This document shows positions 62,117-64,000 of a stretch of DNA of 64,000 nucleotides, piece after piece (within the stretch, counting starts at the first letter, position 1; each line of letters starts with the position of its first letter). Under the pieces are notes generated by a model, which worked only from the letters and a program-made list of their open reading frames with translations, was not told where the DNA came from and did not search any database. The stretch covers positions 2,976,001 to 3,040,000 of the forward strand of contig NZ_CP059556.1 of assembly GCF_024734405.1 (NCBI RefSeq), read 5' to 3'. The stretch is from Saccharopolyspora gregorii (GTDB taxonomy: Bacteria; Actinomycetota; Actinomycetes; Mycobacteriales; Pseudonocardiaceae). The translations under genes were made by a program, and so were the position numbers.

Positions 62117-62287
62117 ATGACCCGTGCGAGCCGACCCGGCTTCGGGGGGAGGCCGCCCCGTGTGGCGCAGCCCGACCGGCCGTCGCGGGAGCCGTGCGGG
62201 GACGAGTGCCCGGCGGGCGGTGATCACGTGCTGATCCCCGAGCAAGGGGGCCGGATGGTGTGCGTCACGTGCGACCAGGTCCGCTGA
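62117..62287 (+). CDS. Small Cys-rich hypothetical protein
   Basis: A 56-residue protein from ATG 62117, with GAGGAGG five bases upstream. The N-terminal half is basic and Pro-rich (RPGFGGRPPRVAQPDRPSREP). The C-terminal half has four Cys in CGDEC and CVTC around a GGDHVLIPEQGGRMV hairpin, the layout of a small zinc ribbon. It is convergent with another small Cys-motif gene 24 bp away. Function unknown; nucleic-acid or metal binding is a guess. Confidence 0.6.
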   Translation: MTRASRPGFGGRPPRVAQPDRPSREPCGDECPAGGDHVLIPEQGGRMVCVTCDQVR

Positions 62288-62310
62288 GCACCGCCCGCAG
62301 GCGGCCCGTG

Positions 62311-62586
62311 TCAGGCGCGGCCGGGTGCGGGGAGACCGACGAGGCAGCGCAGGCACGGCATGCCCGCCGGTCCCGGCGAGACCTCGGCGACGTCGGCGGG
62401 GATCAGCTCGCCGCACGCGGTCGTCCAGCGCACGACGTCCGCCACCGGCCCGTCGGCTTCGGCCAGGTGGGCCTGTCTGCGGGATTCGGCGACGGCGCCC
62501 GGCGCGTAGCGGACGGCCACGACCCGGGTGGTGCGGGCGGGTGTTCGTCGGCCACCGGACGGGGCGTTCTCCGATGCGTCGGGCAA
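62311..62586 (-). CDS. Small hypothetical protein with CxxC motif
   Basis: A 91-residue protein from TTG 62586, six bases after GGAGGTGA, which fixes the start. The N-terminus is basic and Gly/Pro-rich. The body (RVVAVRYAPGAVAESRRQAHLAEADGPVADVVRWTTACGELIPADVAEVSPGPAGMPCLRCLVGLP) has one Cys in TTACGEL and two in CLRC, resembling short actinobacterial zinc-binding proteins that keep a His/Cys set. There is no TM segment. Convergent with the preceding small gene. Function unknown. Confidence 0.6.
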   Translation of the reverse strand: MPDASENAPSGGRRTPARTTRVVAVRYAPGAVAESRRQAHLAEADGPVADVVRWTTACGELIPADVAEVSPGPAGMPCLRCLVGLPAPGRA

Positions 62587-62876
62587 GCCGGTTCACCTCC
62601 GGGGGTGGGACGCGGCCGCCGACGCGGGTGACGCGGGGTAGGCGGCGCCGCTACCCGAGCAGGGTAACGACAGCGGGCGGAGGGCGGAACCTCCGATCCG
62701 CGGGCGGGTTCGGCGCAGCGGACGGTGACCGTGCCCGGACGTTCCCGGTGCTGCGCGCGGGTGTTCGGCGGAACGGAGCACGTCCGCCGATGCGGCAGCG
62801 GGCCGTCGGCGCACGGCTGAACGGGGCAGCCGCGGCTAGCCTGACCAGCGGTCCGCGCAATCCAGGGGGTGGCTCG

Positions 62877-64000
62877 TTGGGTCGAGAATCACGCGCGTTC
62901 GACGCGCCGCGGCTGCCGCACCGGTCACGGGCTTCGACGGTGGCCCGGGTCGGCGCGGCCCTGCTGTCGGCGGCGGTGCTCGCGGTGACCGGCTACGGCT
63001 GGGCGAACTACGGCGACCTGCGGTGGGCGCTGAGCACCAGCGCCGCCACCGAGGGCGCGACGGCCGACGGGGCCACCGACATCCTGCTGGTGGGTTTGGA
63101 CAGCCGCACCGACGCGCAGGGGCGGCCGCTGCCGGACGACGTGCTGCGCCGGCTGGGGGCGGGGCGGAACCCGGCGAGCCTGACCGACACGCTGATCCTG
63201 GTGCACGTGCCGGAGGACGGGTCGCGGGCCACCGCGTTCTCCATCCCGCGCGACACGTACACGACCATCCCGGGGCACGGCGAGCACAAGATCAATTCGG
63301 CGTACGGGCGGGGGAAGGCGGCGGCCGCGGCGCGCCTGGTCGGGCTCGACCCGGCGGAGCGGGAACGGCGCTCCGCCGACGCGGGCCGATCGCTGGTCAC
63401 CGACTCGGTGCAGCGGCTGACCGGGGTGCAGGTCGACCACTACGCGGAGGTGAACCTGCTGGGCTTCGCGCGGCTCACCGAGGCCGTCGGCGGGGTGCCG
63501 GTGTGCTTGAAGCGGCCGGTGCGCGATTCCTACTCGGGGGCGGAGTTCGCCGCGGGGCACCAGCGGATCGCCGGTGCGAAGGCGCTGGCGTTCGTGCGCC
63601 AGCGCCACGGCCTGCCCCGCGGGGACCTGGACCGGATGGTGCGCCAGCAGGCGTTCCTGGCCGGGCTGGTGCGGACCGCGACCTCCGGCGGGGTGCTCGC
63701 GCAGCCCGCGCGGCTGAGCGAGCTGATCGACTCGGCGCGGCAGTCGATCGTGCTGGACCGGGCGTGGGACGTGCTGACCTTCGCCCAGCGGATGCAGGGG
63801 CTCACCGCGGGGGCCGTCGAGTTCTCCACCATCCCGATCCGGGACGCGAACTTCGACACCCGCGACGGCCAGGCGGTGCGGGTCGATCCGGTCGAGGTCG
63901 GCCGCGCCGTGCAGGGCGCCGCGCACGGCAGGCCGGTGCCGCGCCAGGCCGATCCCACGGGCGCGCGCTCCACCGGGGAGCGCACCGCGGAGACCGGCCG
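62877..64000 (+). CDS. LytR-CpsA-Psr family protein (3' end off window)
   Basis: A membrane-anchored LCP phosphotransferase attaching polymers (arabinogalactan or teichoic acid-like) to peptidoglycan. TTG 62877 is five bases after GGGGGTGG, and the frame is open to the right edge (374 codons visible). A short basic cytosolic tail and one TM helix (about residues 22-42: VGAALLSAAVLAVTGYGW) lead to the LCP domain: ILLVGLDSRTDAQG, DTLILVHVPEDG, FSIPRDTYTTIPG, HKINSAYGRGK, VPVCLKRPVRD and FVRQRHGLPRGDLDRMVRQQ with the conserved Arg/Asp set. Usual length is 350-500 residues, so little may be missing. Confidence 0.92.
   Translation, partial: MGRESRAFDAPRLPHRSRASTVARVGAALLSAAVLAVTGYGWANYGDLRWALSTSAATEGATADGATDILLVGLDSRTDAQGRPLPDDVLRRLGAGRNPASLTDTLILVHVPEDGSRATAFSIPRDTYTTIPGHGEHKINSAYGRGKAAAAARLVGLDPAERERRSADAGRSLVTDSVQRLTGVQVDHYAEVNLLGFARLTEAVGGVPVCLKRPVRDSYSGAEFAAGHQRIAGAKALAFVRQRHGLPRGDLDRMVRQQAFLAGLVRTATSGGVLAQPARLSELIDSARQSIVLDRAWDVLTFAQRMQGLTAGAVEFSTIPIRDANFDTRDGQAVRVDPVEVGRAVQGAAHGRPVPRQADPTGARSTGERTAETG

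Overview
This 64 kb window comes from a very GC-rich chromosome. The gene content points to a filamentous actinomycete close to Saccharopolyspora or another Pseudonocardiaceae. The supporting evidence is a gcvH-garA-bfn-merR block, an ergothioneine (egt) cluster, an F420/Ddn-type protein, an AcnR-type regulator, a mycofactocin-type SDR, frequent GTG and TTG starts, and many 1-4 bp stop/start overlaps. The genus is inferred from memory of gene content, not from a search. I see no rRNA, tRNA, CRISPR array, IS element or prophage. The region looks like ordinary chromosome with local rearrangements.

Layout. 1-6.0 kb: an aldehyde dehydrogenase cut by the left edge, divergent from an ornithine cyclodeaminase-like gene and a cytoplasmic class A beta-lactamase-like hydrolase, then a translationally coupled amidohydrolase pair. 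6.0-11.7 kb: a Glu/Leu/Phe/Val-type amino acid dehydrogenase with a candidate leader peptide and hairpin, a cold shock protein, an SDR-like protein, an enoyl-CoA hydratase and an XRE-TetR fusion regulator. 11.8-17.7 kb: an MFS drug exporter, an amino acid permease, a large catalase and a VTT membrane protein. 17.7-22.6 kb: a malonate operon with a GntR regulator, carrier MatC, malonyl-CoA synthetase MatB and a fused carboxyltransferase. Two AGTGGT-type dyads sit in its control region.

22.7-27.6 kb: an iron-box-controlled operon that makes and activates 2,3-dihydroxybenzoate (DhbA, C, E, B and a free aryl carrier protein), with no NRPS beside it. 27.6-31.5 kb: a GAF-domain regulator divergent from acetaldehyde dehydrogenase plus DUF779. 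31.5-35.1 kb: secreted hexosaminidase with a DasR-like site, then propionyl/acetyl-CoA synthetase. 35.5-43.6 kb: CDP-alcohol phosphatidyltransferase, gcvH, garA, bifunctional nuclease, MerR regulator, a tandem glycine riboswitch and gcvP, then a HesB-like protein. 43.7-48.5 kb: a leftward acyl-metabolism operon (SDR, SnoaL, acyl-CoA ligase, two hot-dog dehydratases, thioesterase). Its ligase gene is broken by a deletion and a 67 bp micro-inversion. 48.7-55.3 kb: two coupled CNNM/CBS proteins, a POT transporter and a FUSC protein. 55.4-61.2 kb: AcnR-type TetR divergent from egtABCD, then a Ddn-like protein. 61.2-64 kb: a methyltransferase, two small Cys-motif proteins and a LytR-CpsA-Psr protein cut by the right edge.

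The most notable observations are the micro-inverted ligase pseudogene, the leader peptide with a perfect 10 bp hairpin before the amino acid dehydrogenase, the malonate operon in which a carboxyltransferase stands where a decarboxylase would be expected, and the DHB operon without a synthetase. Several regulatory dyads are also placed well relative to promoters.
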